From Amoeboaphelidium protococcarum (taxonomy: Eukaryota > Aphelidiomycota > Aphelidea), in contig JALECJ010000005.1 of the NCBI GenBank assembly GCA_023515745.1, positions 868,001-932,000 of the forward strand: a stretch of DNA of 64,000 nucleotides, read 5' to 3'. The notes under the pieces were generated by a model. That model had not been told where the DNA came from. It made no database searches and saw only the letters and a program-made list of their open reading frames with translations. The position numbers and the translations under genes were made by a program. Shown here piece after piece: positions 20,726-33,242 of this stretch. Every line of letters begins with the position of its first letter. Positions within the stretch are counted from its first letter, which is position 1.

Positions 20726-20854
20726 TTTCGTTATATTTTAGTACATTTGCCTTGAAACGAAGGATGATCGTTTGTATTCTTTCCCTTATTTTCTGTGTGA
20801 TTCTCCATTTGACAAGTTGAACTAGACTTATTATTATCATATTGTCTAACTCAA

Positions 20855-23800
20855 ATGAAACTGCATCAGTAATGGGAGATTTAGATAACAGATGCTGATC
20901 ATGTTGGCTGTCTAGATTTTGTTGGCAATGAAGGTGATAGTTTCTTGGTGTCCTTTGGTGGTAATATCAAGCGCTTAAGTTCTGCAGACGGTCGAGTGTT
21001 GCAACAATACACAAGTCAGCAATCTGACATCGAATGTCTAGCTGTATGTAAGTGGAATGATAGATTTGCAGCTGGCTGTAAGGATGGATCTGTGGTCATT
21101 TATGATACAACTCGTGGTGATATAATTACAGAGTTTTGCCATAAGAATTCCATCAAGTCTCTCCACTGGAACAAGAATGGACTGCTGCTGAGTGCCAGTG
21201 TTAGAGATATTATAATCTGGGGTGGTGCGGCGAAAGATTTGGTCGAGGTTCATTGTAAAACTGACTTGAGTTGTGCTACATGGAACAGTGATGGTACTTT
21301 ATTTGCGGCTGGGTATAAGAGTGGTAGTATTGTTATTATGAATGTACATGGAGATACCACTCGGACATTAAAGTCACAATTGTCAGGTATCCTTAACTTG
21401 AAGTGGATATAAACTGGCGATTAATCTTTATTATATGCCACTGACAGTTTGTGCAGAATTATGATATATGACAGTCAGTTCAAGTAGGTGGGTGATAGCA
21501 GATTTAAACTGGATTTCAAGTCTAGCTCTGTAGAATTTGGTTGGAGCAATTAGTATTTCTTGTGCAAATCCGCTTATAATCGCTTACAACTTTGGACCAA
21601 AGATGGCTATAAAGTTTAGGATGTTGCTGAGATTGCTGATGCTATATCCTCTTTTACTGTGTTTGATAAGTCAGCTCTAGTTGGTACAGATAAAGGCTTC
21701 GTTTAGCTATTTTAGATATCATTTTCTACTGTTCATGCTATTTATTAGAATCGCTATGCCTTTAGGGACTGTCTAACGGATGTGGTAATTCAAGACTTGA
21801 CTTTGCATTAGAGATCGAGAATCAAGTGCAGGGAGCTGGTAAAGAAGGTTGCGTTATATTAGAATCATTTGGTCATTCAACTTTCGGACAAGATTCTTGT
21901 GTATACGCTACAAACTAGTGGACAAAGTCGTGGTGATTAATTGACTTATGTACTGCAAAGCAAAATAGCCAAATAGTTTGACTGTAACCTTATCGTTGTT
22001 TTAAAAGATATTCTGGTGCTCTGCATGGATAAAGTCCTGATGGCTGTTGATTTTACCGGATCAGTGATCAGGTAATGGAACCTGGATGCTGTTGTGAGGT
22101 ACATCAAGGCTTATCCATAAGAAAGTGCAGATACTTAATCCGATGAAAGCCTTCTAGTTGGACTTAAGAATGGCCAAGTTTGTGTGGCTCATGTCAATGA
22201 TGCTAATCTATAAGAGCTTTATCATTCTGGGCACTCTATACGATGTGTGGATTTAAATGCTGATAAGTCTGTTGTGGGCGTTGTTAATGAGCGCGGAGAC
22301 TTAATAGTCGTTTAGATATCTGATAAAACTGTTATATACTAAAGTACTAGTAAGGCAACTAGCATCGCTTTTAATACTAGAGTTAGTAATCAATTTGGAT
22401 ACTCAACCAATTCGAAAAAGACTCACATAGTTTTGGGAAGTGATTTGATAGAGACTTAGGTGTTCGACGGTTATGTTGTTGGCTTTAGTGGCTCAGAGTT
22501 GTATCATCTTACCAATGATGGAGTGTAAACTCATTCAATTAGTCAATCCAATTCTTTGAAGCATCTTTTGCAAAAGAATGATGTGGTGGCGGCTAGTAAG
22601 TTTGCGCTTTAAGTTGGATGTTCAAAGGAAGATTATGCGGTACTGAAGAAGGCTTGTGAAAGGGCAGGCGATCAGAAAGCTTTGTAATAATTGCAAGGTG
22701 TCGTGTTACACAGCAATCGAGGAAGTGTGTAGAGTTCGAGGAATTTCTCCCATATGACATTGCGGGAGAGTAGTTCAGTCAATCTTGGTCCCGCGGTTTC
22801 TGATCCTTTAGTGTCTAAAACTACTCCTATATCTGCACATACGGTGGAATAAGATGAGTAAAAGTTACGGAAAATGTGGAGCGAGATGTTGTATGAAGAC
22901 GTGATGACTAGTTGTAAGCATCACAGAAACTACTAACTCTTACACGATCTTTGCTCATAGCTTGATAGATCGCAGTATAATGTTATTAAAGACGCCGCGT
23001 AGATTTTGCAAGATGGCGCGTCCAAGCAAAATGCGCTGCAATTGTATAAGATGATCTCTGAGTATAGCAAGGTGATTGACATTTGTATTCAAGATGGCAA
23101 TTTTGATGAAGCTGTCAAGTATTTAGATTTGGTACCAGAGAGAAGGGACGATATATATTACAAGTATGCTATTCACCTTCAAAGTAAGGCTTTCTATGTG
23201 GAGGCTGTAGTATAGCTTAGAAAGATTCGTAATGTTGAAACGGTTCGGAATGCATTAAGTTCGTTTGTCAAATAATGCGAAGCTTTGCAATAAATCAGCT
23301 AGTTGGCCAAGCTCTACAATGAATTATATCTTACGGATTTGAGGGCTAATGAACTGAACAATAAGGATTTAAATGTCGCAGGGGATGTAACTCGCTTGTA
23401 AGTGATCGCAGATTTCTATCACGCAAACGATGTTATGAGTGATAAGAGATCCATCCCTCTTGACAAATTTCGTGCTGCAAAGTGGCTATTTGATAATCAG
23501 AGTCATTGCTGGTTTCCATAATTGATTAATAAAAGTAAGCTATTTGCTGAATTGCTCTCTTTGACAATGTAAGTTAAAGCTAATCGGTATGCATCATCAC
23601 TATCGAACGTCACTCCCCAGTTGTTCATAGATTCCTCCTTTGAAGACTTGGTTGAGTACAATTCTCTACTCTGTAGATAGCAAATTAAAATAAATGGCTC
23701 ACAAAACGGTGGGAATGTTGATGATGATGATTTATGTAAACTCTCTTGCTGGAACTGCGCCAACTTGAATAGTATTAGTCTGAATCTGAAGAACTTGGCG

Positions 23801-24226
23801 CAATCAAAGACTCTCAATCAGTATCGATGTGAAAACTGCGGTTAATCACTCGTTTTGTGCAGTTCGACATTTGACTCTTTACCTCTAACTGAATTAAGAT
23901 GGGATAAAGATATTAAGGATGGAGAGGCTCTTAGATTACTGCAGAGTAAGCCGCCATCGATCACGCGAAAATCTACCACTATTAACGTGAGCAAGATTCT
24001 TACCGGTTAAGATTTATAGAGTTTAGATCCCTCACAACTAGTAATATCCAGGCATGGATCAGCGGATGGTACTGCAGTGAAATTTAAATGTTATCTCCAT
24101 GCGGATTATAATCAGGTGGGCTCTGTATTCCAGTGTCCGAAATGCGAGCGTCTCTACAATAAACAAGATTTAGAACTCAAGTTTCCCAAATCAACAAAAC
24201 CCAAATGTCTTGTATGCATAGAATGA
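20855..24226 (+). CDS. IFT122: Intraflagellar transport protein IFT122
   Basis: 1123 codons in one frame, no intron, dozens of TAA/TAG. The N-terminal half holds WD40 repeats (for example FAAGCKDGSVVIYDTTRGD, ATWNSDGTLFAAGYKSGSIVI). TPR-like helices follow (LQLYKMISEYSKVIDICI, VKYLDLVPERRDDIYYKYAI). The C-terminus has Cys pairs (CWNC, CENC, CPKC, CLVC) around LPLTELRWDKDIKDGEAL, which parallels the LPLVEF...DEEA block and terminal zinc ribbon of IFT122 rather than WDR35. IFT122 is a core IFT-A subunit for retrograde ciliary transport, so the organism probably keeps a cilium or recently lost it. Slightly shorter than the human protein (about 1240). Confidence 0.85.
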
Positions 24227-24450
24227 TGAAATAGGACATTAGATAAATCTATGAGCTTTCAAATGTTAGATTGAATATCTTTCTTACTATCATAAACCAT
24301 GGGTCATCATGCATGGAGCATCCAGATGTACACCGTGTAGTTTGACCAGCCAGGCTCGAGCGCGCGGCGTTCTCTCTTGACTTTCAGCGTAAATAAATCC
24401 CGTCCGTCTTCATTCCTCAAAGCATTTATTTAGCAGTTAAATCGCTGACC

Positions 24451-25847
24451 ATGGTAAACTTGTAGTAGTAGTAGTTGCAATAAATGTCTGCATAATAGTC
24501 TTCGAAGTAAATGCAAAATTAAAATAACTCTGTGCAGAGTGTCGATATCCAGGCTCTTGTGGTTGAGGTAGGCTCAAGCTCATTCAGAATTGGCTATTCC
24601 GGCGAAGACACACCACGCCTGGTGATTCCAACTGCAGTCGGAGTAGTGGATAGTGGAATGGAATCCCAGTATTTCTATGGAGATTAGGCAAATTAATTCA
24701 GAGAGAATATGGAAGTGCGGAAGGTGGTTGTTAATGGCAAAGGTATTGTATCTCCATTCAAAATATTAATTTTTTAAAAGTATCCGAGTTCTTTGTAGTT
24801 GTTGAGTGGGAACTGTATGAAAAGTTGTGGGAGTATGCAATAAAGTAGATGAGAGTCACCATTTCAGAGTATCCGGTCTTGGTGGTGGAGCGGTCTGATA
24901 ATAGTGCTGATGAGCGGCAGAAGGTGGCTGATCTTCTGATAAAGTAGTACCAAGTGCCAGCGATTTATTTTGCGCGTTCAGCTGTTATGGCTGCATTTGC
25001 TGCAGGCCGTTCATCTGGACTGGTGATTGACGTTGGCGCAGATTTGACCACAATTACTCCGGTGTATGAAGGTTACGTCCTCACTAAAGGCGCCGTTCAT
25101 CAGGACCTGGCTGGAAATGCGATAAATACCAGAATATATGAGCATTTGACCTCTGAATTACAGCTGAATCTCACACCAAGATTCAAGATTGAGAAGAAGA
25201 AGGCTCTGGTTGTCGACGTGAGAACTAAGCCAGATTTGACCCTGAAGAAATTGAACGGAGTCACGGAGAGCTTTGAGCACCACGAGAAGATGCGTATAGT
25301 TGAGGATTTTAAACAGAGTGTATGTGCTGTGTCTGCAGCGCGATACGATCCTCAACTTCTGGCAATGCGTCCCACCACCTCTTACGAATTCCCAGATGGA
25401 TATAATAGTACGTTTGGTGCAGAGAGATTCAAATTCGGTGAGATGCTCTTCTAGCCTAAAGTTCTGGCAACATCGCATCACCACGGTGACGCTAGTGGGC
25501 ATCATGATAACGATGGCATCGAATTCCAAGGTGTGGCTACTCTAGTTTACAATTCTTTGAATGCTTGCGATTAGGATGTGCGTCCGCAGTTATTGAGCCA
25601 TGTGATTGTCGTCGGTGGGGGATCCCTATTGGATCAGTTTGCAGAGAGATTGAGCGTGGAACTAGGTCAGTTGATTCCCGGATTGAGAATCAAGATTTAT
25701 GCTTCTGGGAATCGTGTGGAGAGGAGATTTGGCAACTGGATCGGTGGCTCTATCTTGTCATCTCTTGGCACGTTCCAGTCAATGTGGGTGGCTAGATCAG
25801 AGTATGAAGATGGCGGAATGACGGTGGTTGATAAGAAGTGTCCTTGA
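24451..25847 (+). CDS. ARP4: Actin-related protein 4 (ARP4/ACTL6-like)
   Basis: Two exons, 24451-24742 and 24781-25847; the 38-nt gt...ag intron restores the frame (GTA codon split). About 452 residues. A Gln-rich extension of about 33 residues precedes the actin fold: VEVGSSSFRIGYSGEDTPR (phosphate loop 1, ARP4-type GYSGEDTP), EKLWEYA, LVIDVGADLTTITPVYEGY (loop 2), EFPDGYNSTFG, and HVIVVGGGSLLDQFAERL (adenosine motif), ending MWVARSEYEDGG. ARP4 is a subunit of NuA4, INO80, SWR1 and SWI/SNF complexes. TRRAP, another NuA4 subunit, is encoded at the end of this window. Confidence 0.92.
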
Positions 25848-26008
25848 TATAGTATTTATAGTTTGTACAGCTTGCTTGATACCATTTTACCATAACAATA
25901 CTTTCTATAAAACATAATTCAACTTTTTCAATATAAGCAATCTTTACCATACTTCAGTATTCAAAAGGATCAATTGCAGTAAATACAGAAAGAACCATTA
26001 GTATAAAT

Positions 26009-28174
26009 TCATTGATGGCTAGTGGCTTATAACTTTGATGCGTAATTATCCACAAACTTTCTAATCTTATGACGAGTCTCCTCATTCAGAGCAATCACAG
26101 TCTTATCACGACTTTCCTTATCAATTACCAAGTGAGTAATCTTCCTGGCATGCTTCTTGAAGTCTTCATTGCTCAGTTTGGCCTTGTGTTTACTGAAATA
26201 TTTCACCACAATCTGGCCAATCTCCTCACGCACCTCCTGCTTCATTCCAACATCCAAAACTTTAGCATCGTCTTATTGCGTCTTTTTTAAATCCTCAGCA
26301 GTAGAGTTATTCTTCAACTTGGATGATGATCGATGTGGGGCGGAAGAGTGTGAAGAAGACTCAGATTTACGCTTTTTGGCCTTCTGCAACTTGAGTCTTT
26401 CCCTCCTTAATCTCTCCTCTTCTAAGGATTGCTATTACGCACGATCGAGAATTGCCTATAAAGCATCCTACGAAACTCCGTCAATATAGGTGACACTGCT
26501 TCTATTAGAGTCTGTCTAAGCACCATTCATATCCATATTTCCGCCTAACGTTCCACTGAATAATGACACAGGAGCATCAGATGAAGTTGGGAAATCACGT
26601 TATCGACCTCCACTCTCTAAATGCAAATAATAAACGCCCATCTAATCGAAAGCCATCGCCCAACCAGCAGGCAGCTCTTGTTGCTATTGCTATTATCTCT
26701 GCTAATTTTTAGACGATAAACTTGGATTCACCATGTCATATCCAGCCGTTGGAGACTTGATACTATCACCATTCAAAGATTCGTCAACACTAGACAGATT
26801 TTAATCCTTCTAATCTTCATCATCTGACATTTCAACGTTTTATAGCTCAGATTTTGGAATAACGTAAACTTTGGGAAGACTGTTCCATTTCTATCGTAGT
26901 GTCTGAGCAAGAGCAGCAACAATCGAATCTGAAGTCTGACACAAATCATCCAACATTGACACCAAATCTGAATCCTAAATCGTGTTATAAGTGGCAATAG
27001 GTAGCTTATCAAACGATTAAATGATTTTGACCATTGCAAACTGCTGCGAATTGAGAAGAGATGACCATTACTTCAGCAGAGCAAGTCCATTAAAGTACAT
27101 AAACTGCCGGAGACAATTATCATCTTTAGTGGCGAGCACTTTATCCAGAAACTTTATAATCTTTCCCTGGAGCTTATCTTAAGATGACTAAGTAACAAAT
27201 TTGATTCCTTTAAGAACGTGCTCCGAGCTTTAGAATCCAGCAAGATCCTTCTTTGATTATCTAACACCATTAGAATCTCCATTACTCTTCTATGAATCAG
27301 CTTCATCATCAAAATCCCAATCGGCGTATTCATCATAAGCATCAGCAGACTATTAAGCGACTGCGCCATTCTACTGATTCTTACTTACACCAATAGTGCC
27401 TTTACATTAAGGCTCCCCGCAATGACAAGTCTGAGCAGGTGCACCATATCGCTCAAATTTATAATCAAATGTCAACTCAGTCATAGCTGGTATGAATCGC
27501 TTGGTAAAAATTCCCATTTTAAATTTCTTACCAACCACCCATTTCTACAGAACACAATTCGGATTACAACTATGGTTGAGGAATCGTGCAATACCACCCT
27601 TCTTTGTGGCATCAATCATTTCAGACTTTTGCAGCGCCATACAATAGAAATGGGGAAGACCCTCTGCTTCATACTGCCTGGTTCGTCTCTGAAATGCCTC
27701 CAGAGATACAACTTCACCCACATACTCCATCACAAAAGTATTCGCCTCTAAAGTTTCTAGCGTCTTGATACCGAATCCTTTTACACCGGCATCAAAAATC
27801 TCTATAGGTGCATACTACTTTCTTTGGAATCGTCTATTCTTGCACCTATCACCGGGCAAACACTTTGTGCACTCATACATCATTAGGCGATTAATGCAAT
27901 CATCTCCACAATCATCAGAGGCCGTGCACTGGCATCTCATAGACTCGTGCACAGCCAGAGCACCGGCAACTCCTTTATACTCATTCTCATGTACTAATTC
28001 AAACGTCTTGAGAGCTTTGCTAGTAATAGACATTTATTGCGATTACTCAACATCACCATGAGTACTCTCCGATACACTAATACCATTACTAATCTACTCA
28101 TTCTAACTCTAACTCTAACGTTACTACTATTCCGTCTTCATACCAGAATCCAGTGAGGACTACATTGTCAGCAT
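26009..28174 (-). CDS. SET2: SETD2/Set2-type histone H3K36 methyltransferase
   Basis: 721 codons. Domain order is the full SETD2 set: AWS at about 80-113 ([23 protein letters not shown]), SET at about 115-245 with [13 protein letters not shown] and ELTFDYKF, post-SET CHCGEPQCKG near 252, a WW-like segment near 503 ([18 protein letters not shown]) and a C-terminal SRI domain at about 640-715 ([18 protein letters not shown]), which binds the phosphorylated Pol II tail. It therefore couples H3K36 methylation to elongation. Linkers are rich in TAA/TAG-coded Gln. The start is the first ATG after an upstream TGA; the exact N-terminus is less sure. Confidence 0.93.
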
Positions 28175-29244
28175 TTCTTTAAGAGTAAAATGGAATTGTC
28201 TTTCAGAAGAAGTCGTAAAATATACAGACAAAACGTGTTAAGGAATGTAAGCACTGCTACAGTACAGTCTATGAGGAGAAAGAAGAGAGAAAGAAGAGAC
28301 AAATCGGATCAAGAAGTAAGAAACAATGGGCGGCAGGTCGGCCAGAACAACCTTGCCCGTTTCACTCATTCAACGGACTGAATGAACCGACATCTGACCT
28401 GTGATGGTAGGCATTTTCAGCATTACACTATTTAAAGCGCGTGATTATTATTTATCACCTAGTCAACTATCCATCACATAGAAAGTGGAAGGAAGTTTAA
28501 TGTTTTTGTCTTGAAACATTGAAACTGATGGTTGTCTATCAGCATCGAAATCATATACTGTACTAACTAAAATGGATATTCTGTTAAGTCTTCTAATCTA
28601 GTGTCACTGATCACTCAAAGTGGTTTAAGAATGTAAAGTGCTTGGAACGGTGAATATGGTATTAATCTGTTACTAATAGCCTTCATTTAAGCCTCAATGC
28701 AAATCGATTAATGATGAGGACATACTGTATATCTAATAAATGAACAATTGTTTATTCAATTTGCAGTGGTTAAGATTGAAAAAAGTCGTGTCATTGGGTG
28801 GGTACTGGACACTGCACTGGTGGATTTCAACTTTTTCGATATAGGTAGTACTTGTTGTCTCACATACTTGGTGGTGTCCTCAATTCACATTTGCTTCGCC
28901 TGGTCATTAATAGATAGTTCATCCTACCACTGTAACACGTCCATCTGGTCACCTGAGCTGAAAGTTCTCTTGGAATTCCATTTAGTCTTTTTAATACTAG
29001 TCTGCTGAATTGAGTCAAAGTGATAATTTGTAACTGTAACGAAAGTTCCGAACATTCCATCGACTAGGAGGCATCTGATCGCCGCTTATTGATTGGATTA
29101 TCAATATGAAGATGTAACGTTGGGAAATCGCTACAAAAGCGCAACTTTGAGGGTGGTGCCTCTTCTCCTTCTATACAATCAATCTACTCTAAGTTAATTT
29201 TGAAAATTAGTAATCTGTCTATTCTACCTACGTCTTACTCGAAA
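28175..29244. other. Sparse region with weak ORFs
   Basis: Contains a 63-codon basic plus-strand ORF (28190-28381) and a minus-strand open stretch (about 29096-28760) with MFGTFVTVTNYHF, MDVLQWQDELSIND and, after an in-frame TGA, EDTTKYVRQQV. The MDVxQWxDE...TxYV pattern vaguely recalls the RPA32 OB fold, but a TGA and a lost frame make it a relic at best. Nothing else is recognised. Confidence 0.35.
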
Positions 29245-29514
29245 ATGCAATTGATCAATACTTTTTTGGCTGGTGTCGCGGTATTGATGACCGTCTCTGC
29301 GCAGTATCCTATTCTGTAGTGTCCTAATCTGGACCACTACAATGTTGGTATTCTGTACTTTCAGTAGCCAGGTCCAAGTGGCACCAACTGCTTCTGGTCT
29401 CAGGATGCCTCTTGTAATTTGAGTCCGGCAGCTTCTGTTTGCTACATCAAGGGCAAAGTCTATCCGGTGACCAACAATCCTGATGGCACTGTCACTGTCA
29501 ATCCGAGTGCGTGA
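29245..29514 (+). CDS. Small secreted protein
   Basis: 89 residues, beginning with a signal peptide (MQLINTFLAGVAVLMTVSAQ). The mature part has four Cys (PILQCPNLD, GTNCFW, ASCNLSP, SVCYIKG), suggesting two disulfides, and Thr/Asn-Pro-rich spacing at the end. Two in-frame TAG codons are read as Gln; stop TGA 29512. No family recognised. In a parasite or parasitoid it could be an effector or wall component, but nothing here shows that. Confidence 0.65.
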
Positions 29515-30094
29515 ATGAATTTGAAAGTTGTTGAAATGTAAAAGGAATTAAAAAATTTAAATGATTTTTTTTCTATACAAAGATATTAACACCACTGATG
29601 TTTCAACTTGACTACACCACATAATGTAGATCATCTTTGCGAAGGTGAAACGTTTGATCTCGTCCGGCTGATCACCGGGATATCACTTACTGTTTAGTTG
29701 AGAAATGAAACGCGCCCTTTCAGTAAAAAAGGCCTGATGATATTTTCAGACGCTATTTTCAGTGGTATTAGAAAATACATAGAGCATTATCAACATAAAT
29801 TCATTATACGCAAAATTTATAGATCTACCGCATTTTCTACGACAGCCAAACTTGAGTGTAAATTTCAGTAATGATCATATCAACATACTCAACTCACAGA
29901 GATAGGACATACTACTTATCTAAATGTTATTAGTCAATAAGCAATTAAATTCCATCATAATCTATAATGACTTCACCTTTAGCAAAACTACTGAGTGTAA
30001 CATAACATTATATGCTCCAACATTGTCAAACATGCCTGGGAACACGTCAAGCACGAAACTCTTTAGCCGTCAAGTTAGGGATGAAGGAGACTCT
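29515..30094. other. Non-coding stretch
   Basis: About 580 bp, AT-rich, no gene recognised on either strand; it leads into the Helitron-like relic. Confidence 0.4.
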
Positions 30095-30930
30095 TAAATT
30101 GATGCCATGTTGACGTAGATTACCCAATTGTGATTAAGACGCGCCTCCCCATAAAATGATAGTCCGCCTGCGCCATTGCAATCAGTTTATGACGAAACTA
30201 ATAGTGGCTAAAGTTCAGCAAAAAGATTACGTGCGTCGTCTTGTGCAAAGTAATAACGGTAGCTGCTTGTCCAACTTGCAGTTCAGCTATATTGTGCCAA
30301 TTCATCCAACATGCCAGATGAGTAATCTTCTATTTCGACACGAATACGATAGCTGACGAATTCAATCAGCTCATGTCTCTGAAACATGTTGAAAGCTACA
30401 GAACATAACGAATACTGAAGTGCTTACAAAATTAGCACACTGAATCAGATTCTAACAATTAAGTAATAACCCGATCTTCAATCTACTAAACTTTTAAAAG
30501 GTCAGCTTCCTTGAATCCTCCGCAACTATACGGAAACAGCATTGGGAACATCATCTCAAATAGTTTACACTGACCGAGTCCTTGATCACAGTCCGGCGTA
30601 GATGGAGCAATTTTGGTAAATCTTTCTGGGTAATAATATGATCAGGAACATTCGAGCCAACCAAATGAACATACAAATAATCGCTCAAATCCTTACACGG
30701 AAGTGGAAGCACTTCAGTTACTGTCATTGCTTTTTGGACATCCTAAGGGTACGAACACAAATTCCCGCGCCAAGCACGCATAACATCATCACCTAGTCTA
30801 GGCAGTCCTAACCGTTTACGCTTGCGTCTCACCAGCTTGCTAGTTTAAAATTCAGGAAGAATTATCATATCGTATTACCGCATCAATAAGTAGCACGTTT
30901 TCGATTAACAAGGTTTGCAATGAATACCGA
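30095..30930 (-). mobile_element. Helitron-like Rep/helicase N-terminal relic
   Basis: Reading down from about 30930: KLVRRKRKRLGLPRLGDDVM, then GNLCSYPQDVQKAM (like the GNVxxFPQDVQ motif of the region preceding Helitron replicases), LPKLLHLRRTVIKD, and after a one-base shift FEMMFPMLFPYSCGGFKEAD, the typical PxLFPYGxGG block, then further fragments to about 30095 with TGA codons. Only the N-terminal region is visible; no Rep HUH motif or helicase part is seen, so this is a truncated, decayed copy. Confidence 0.6.
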
Positions 30931-31883
30931 TGACTTCCAATGAACTTCCTTAATTCCATCAGATGAATTGAGCTGTTTACAGTTGGACTACCTTTAGTCA
31001 TTCCATATTACAAGTTTATGAAATGAAAACGATTTCCCACTAATGTTATTACTGCACAAAGATTCAGAATTATACCCATAAGTGAACCAGTCTGTAGCGA
31101 TTTTACATTAAATCGACGGTATTTTGAAGCTTGTCTTTATGACGTGTTTTATAATCAGAGTGATCAAGCAAAGATTAATTGTTTGCACCTAAGTTGTTCG
31201 GTGAAGATTTATGATCACGTTTGGATAAAGTTTTACTGTCATCATTACGGTAGTCAAACAGAAAAAAGTCATTTTCATTATCAGAACATTGAACAAAATT
31301 GCGATCAAGCTTTTTGGAGGCAGTTTTGTAGTTTTCTTAATTTCTGCTAATAGCAAACCTCTTGATTACTACTGTACAAGTAGTGTAGTGTACGCGAGTT
31401 TCATAATTGTGTGTTTAACCGTGGGAAGCACGTCCGCTCATGAAACATCAAGTTAATTGGCATGTAAGCCTTGCAAAACTCTCATTATTAACACCATTAA
31501 TGATAAAGAATTTAACGCTTCATAGCTGTCAGTCGATGTGAGCGGTAGTCTGTGTAACTCTAATACAATGTTCACGCGGAAGTACTACTTGATTGGTGTA
31601 ACCGTGTCAGCATCGATTGGCCAATGATGATCGCTCTCGCTGCAGTGTCAAAGAAAAGGCTGACGAGTGTGCAACTGACCTTGGCGTTGAGTGTTGTATC
31701 TTCTTTGCTTAGTGTTGGTGTGGCATTTAAATTTTATAGTCCACTTAGATTTTGTATATTTTAGTAATCCACTCACTCATACTTAGTTGCCATTGCAAGT
31801 AACCGCTTAGATTTGTTACAGCTGAATCAATTGCCATTGTTTCGATCGACCACTGCACTAAGGATAGATATATAGATTAGAAG
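30931..31883. other. Region without a clear gene
   Basis: A plus-strand 68-codon ORF (31144-31350) contains LHLSCSVKIYDHVWIKF and HHYGSQTEKSHFHY, recalling C2H2-like host- or transposon-derived pieces, but it is not assignable. A 91-codon ORF (ATG 31624) overlaps the start of the metalloprotease gene and is probably leader sequence. Confidence 0.35.
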
Positions 31884-33050
31884 ATGGATTTTTAGATGAC
31901 TCGATGGAATAGCTTCTCCAAGTTCACGATATTAATCATAGTAGTGCTCCTTATACTCCTCAATGGGGTTGTATCGAAGCCTTTAGACGCGTCAAATCCA
32001 CAATCTGCAAAGTAATAAAAGGATAGATGCGGTGGCTCGCTGTTGAAAAAGAAAATTGACGACAAGATTGTCGCTGGCTGGCTAAAGAGCTCAAATGACA
32101 CTGCACATACAACTCCGCGTAATGTCTCGGTGGAAAGTCTACATCTGCCTCAACTGCCATCGTCATAGGCTCCCAAGTGTCAGGCTTCATCTCAGTAATC
32201 TGACGGTTAATCTCAAAATTTGGTGAAGAGGTCGGTGCAAGACTACAACGAAATGATTTACATCAACACGTACTTGAATGTATTCTGCGCTCGTCACAGC
32301 TTCTGTCCTGATGCTCAAGTCATAGTGCCATAGGTATAGGAGCTGAACAATGCGTTTAGACCGGCTAATATTCAATTCGTAATTGCTGATGCCCGAGTCA
32401 TCACTGATGATTAGTTTGCATCAGTGCAGATCAGTATGAACGATTACGATGATGGCTCTGGATCTGTTAATCCGCGAATTCAGACTGAGCTAAGAGATAT
32501 GTTGAAGGCTTACCGTCGCGGTACAGTAAAAGATCTGAACATTTATATAACTCAAATCGAAGCTTCTGAGAAGATGGGTGTCACCGCGGTGTATCCTCAA
32601 GATTTGGTTCATGATCGAGCGAAGCGCCAGGTTGATGGTATAGTTCTGGATTGGCAAACTCTGCCTGGCATCTAGAATTGGTATTCAAACATTCCATTTC
32701 TGCAGTACACTCAAGGAAAGACTCTTGTGCATGAAGTTGGTCATTGGCTTGGACTGCTCCACACGTACACCGATAGCTGCGATTAGACTGACTTTCCTCA
32801 GCAGTATCGGGAAGTGTATGGTGTCCAGGACGATACTCCATCAGAGTTCAAGTACTCCCATTTTGATAGCCGTACTTGTTCACAGTTTAGGAGTTGTGAT
32901 TTCTTCAACTTCAAGCCTATCCACAACTACATGAGTTATCTCGATGATGACTGTCTGCGTGAGTTCACCTATAATTAGATTAAATTGATGCGTGCCATTT
33001 GGTATGGAGTCAGAGTTCCACTCTCGTTCGACCACGCTGAACATTGGTGA
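31884..33050 (+). CDS. Secreted M43 (pappalysin/MEP1-like) metalloprotease
   Basis: 388 codons. The N-terminal hydrophobic helix ([16 protein letters not shown]) is a signal peptide or anchor. The catalytic zinc site is [13 protein letters not shown] near residue 285 (HExxHxxGxxH), followed by CDQTDFP and the Met-turn NYMSYLDD about 70 residues later, the layout of M43 metzincins common in fungi. The prosegment (residues 30-150) is Gln/Ser-rich. The [12 protein letters not shown]-type Cys and the DxxxD loop also fit. Likely an extracellular protease. TAA/TAG codons encode at least ten Gln. Confidence 0.9.
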
Positions 33051-33242
33051 ATAATAGAAGAGACTAGAACTGCCAAGTTGATGAAGAAAATGATGGTGAT
33101 GCATACATTGACTATCGAGACGGTTTTGCTTGATGCAGATAAAGTACTCAAGATAATAATGATGAATTGAAATATAAAACCATTTAAAATTGATTTCCAT
33201 TCTTTGCGGCATAACTGATCATGTAGATTCTCAATGCATGAT

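Noticed and set aside
28748-29096. RPA32-like OB-fold gene on the minus strand
   Set aside because: Only a short MDVxQW...TxYV resemblance, with an in-frame TGA and loss of frame afterwards; too weak to name.
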